Part shown: piece by piece, positions 6,223 to 6,953 of the stretch
How the letters are laid out: each line of letters starts with the position of its first letter
Numbering within the stretch: the stretch's first letter is position 1
Assembly: GCA_028293365.1 (NCBI GenBank)
Contig: JAQGOX010000843.1
Span: 1-6,953, forward strand
DNA length: 6,953 nt
Direction: 5' to 3'
From: Verrucomicrobiales bacterium
Lineage (GTDB): Bacteria > Verrucomicrobiota > Verrucomicrobiia > Limisphaerales > SXQI01
The notes under the pieces: model-generated
Database searches by the model: none
The model's input: only the letters and a program-made list of their open reading frames with translations
What the model was told of the DNA's origin: nothing
Program-made: the position numbers and the translations under genes

Positions 6223-6894
6223 TCAACGTTTCCTTCGCCTGATGACCCACTCGCTGCTCCACACCGCAACAAACGCCAGGAGCACGGAGACACCGAGCAA
6301 GCGAAAGGCCACCGTATCCTGACCGAGCTGCACCGATTGGAAAATCGCCAGCGAAAGGGTGGAAGTCCGGCCCGGGATATTTCCGGCGATCATGATCGTG
6401 GCGCCAAATTCGCCTAGTGCACGAGCGAAGGCCAGGAGCATTCCGCCCACGATGCCGCGGGAGGCCAGGGGTAAAGTGATCCGGTAAAATACTCGAAATC
6501 CTCGCGCGCCGAGGGTGCGGGCGATTTGTTCGAGCCGGGGATCCACTTCCTCAAGGGCTACCCGCGCCGCGCGCACAAACAGCGGAAAAGACATCACAGA
6601 GAGGGCGATCAGAACCGCCCGCCAGGTAAATACAATCTCAAGATCGAAATGACGGAACAGAAAACTACCAACGATCCCTTTGCGTCCAAGGATTTTTAAC
6701 AAGATCAATCCTGTCGCTACCGGCGGGACTACTAAAGGAAGGGAAACAAGTGTTTCCACCAATGATTTACCGCGCCACTCATGGCGTGCCAAAAGCCATG
6801 CTAGAGCAAGGCCGAAGGGAAGCATGCATAAAACGCTCAGTGCTGAAATCCAAGTGGTGAACCCGATGATTTGCCACTCTTCCGCACTCATCAT
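6223..6894 (-). CDS. modB: Molybdate ABC transporter permease ModB
   Basis: Inner-membrane channel subunit of the molybdate importer, 223 residues, close to the usual ModB size. About five hydrophobic segments are visible: 9-37, 48-69, 88-108, about 145-170 and 196-215. The cytoplasmic EAA loop that docks on ModC is clear at 122-142: 'EQIARTLGARGFRVFYRITLP' shortened to its core ARTLGARGFRVF. Segment 'LVETLVSLPLVVPPVATGL' (46-64) and 'ARALGEFGATIMIAGNIPGR' (157-176) are typical of ModB/CysT permeases. The ATG at 6894 overlaps the modA stop by four bases (ATGA), implying translational coupling; a second ATG three bases on is an equally possible start. No strong ribosome site is seen. Positively charged 'RRRKR' closes the cytoplasmic end. 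Confidence 0.92.
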   Translation of the reverse strand: MMSAEEWQIIGFTTWISALSVLCMLPFGLALAWLLARHEWRGKSLVETLVSLPLVVPPVATGLILLKILGRKGIVGSFLFRHFDLEIVFTWRAVLIALSVMSFPLFVRAARVALEEVDPRLEQIARTLGARGFRVFYRITLPLASRGIVGGMLLAFARALGEFGATIMIAGNIPGRTSTLSLAIFQSVQLGQDTVAFRLLGVSVLLAFVAVWSSEWVIRRRKR

Positions 6895-6953
6895 CTGCGA
6901 ACGATAAAGCCGAATTTCTCGAAAATTTTCCCGGCTCTTTCTGAGTTAACAAA
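6891..6953 (-). CDS. modA: Molybdate-binding protein ModA, C-terminal 20 residues only
   Basis: The gene enters from the right edge; only 20 codons and the TGA stop (6893-6891) are inside. The reading 'FVNSERAGKIFEKFGFIVRR' matches the usual end of periplasmic ModA-type proteins, where a '...F..S..A..IFEKYGF' helix closes the C-terminal lobe. Its stop overlaps the modB ATG, as in modABC operons. The identification rests on this short tail plus the gene order; the operon promoter and any molybdenum-responsive control lie outside the window. Confidence 0.75.
   Translation of the reverse strand, partial: FVNSERAGKIFEKFGFIVRR

Noticed and set aside
6222..6293. Upstream ATG for ModC adding 24 residues
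   Set aside because: It would overlap modB by about 70 bases and the added residues do not resemble an ABC N-terminus; ATG 6221 has a ribosome site and the proper start.

Overview
The window looks like a chromosomal segment from a Verrucomicrobiota bacterium, probably of the Pedosphaera/Limisphaerales type. This is inferred from three gene styles rather than a search: a pseudopilin-like tail ending in an 'EDGHVDWY' motif, an ECF-type sigma factor fused to a membrane segment and a long C-terminal domain, and the sequence character of the peptide deformylase and PfkB-family kinase. Few starts carry a convincing Shine-Dalgarno sequence, which also fits.

Layout, left to right. Positions 2-268 (+) are the last 88 codons of a pseudopilin-like protein. 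A 314-base gap follows (269-582), holding an imperfect hairpin (284-310), a perfect 9-bp dyad (350-371) and a stretch that reads like protein in one frame but has no start (405-575). Next is a 571-residue sigma factor/membrane fusion (583-2298, +). The following gap (2299-2463) contains, on the minus strand, a fragment of a group II intron-type reverse transcriptase including its YADD catalytic motif, and then a likely parB promoter. A tightly packed plus-strand cluster follows: parB (2464-3390), a PfkB-family sugar/nucleoside kinase (3393-4511) and peptide deformylase def (4526-5113). Converging on it from the right is a minus-strand molybdate ABC transporter operon, read as modA (only its last 20 codons, 6891-6953), modB (6223-6894) and modC (5145-6221), with a 4-base overlap and a 1-base gap between genes.

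The parB-kinase-def cluster mixes chromosome segregation, small-molecule phosphorylation and N-terminal protein maturation. The genes are probably co-transcribed but not obviously linked in function. No parA precedes parB in this window; its place is taken by the sigma fusion and the reverse-transcriptase fossil. The mod genes encode one transport machine: ModA binds oxyanion outside the membrane, ModB forms the channel and ModC hydrolyses ATP.

I did not find a clearly new biological system. The points most worth a second look are the reverse-transcriptase fossil beside the parB promoter, the sigma/membrane fusion, and the unexplained 269-582 region.
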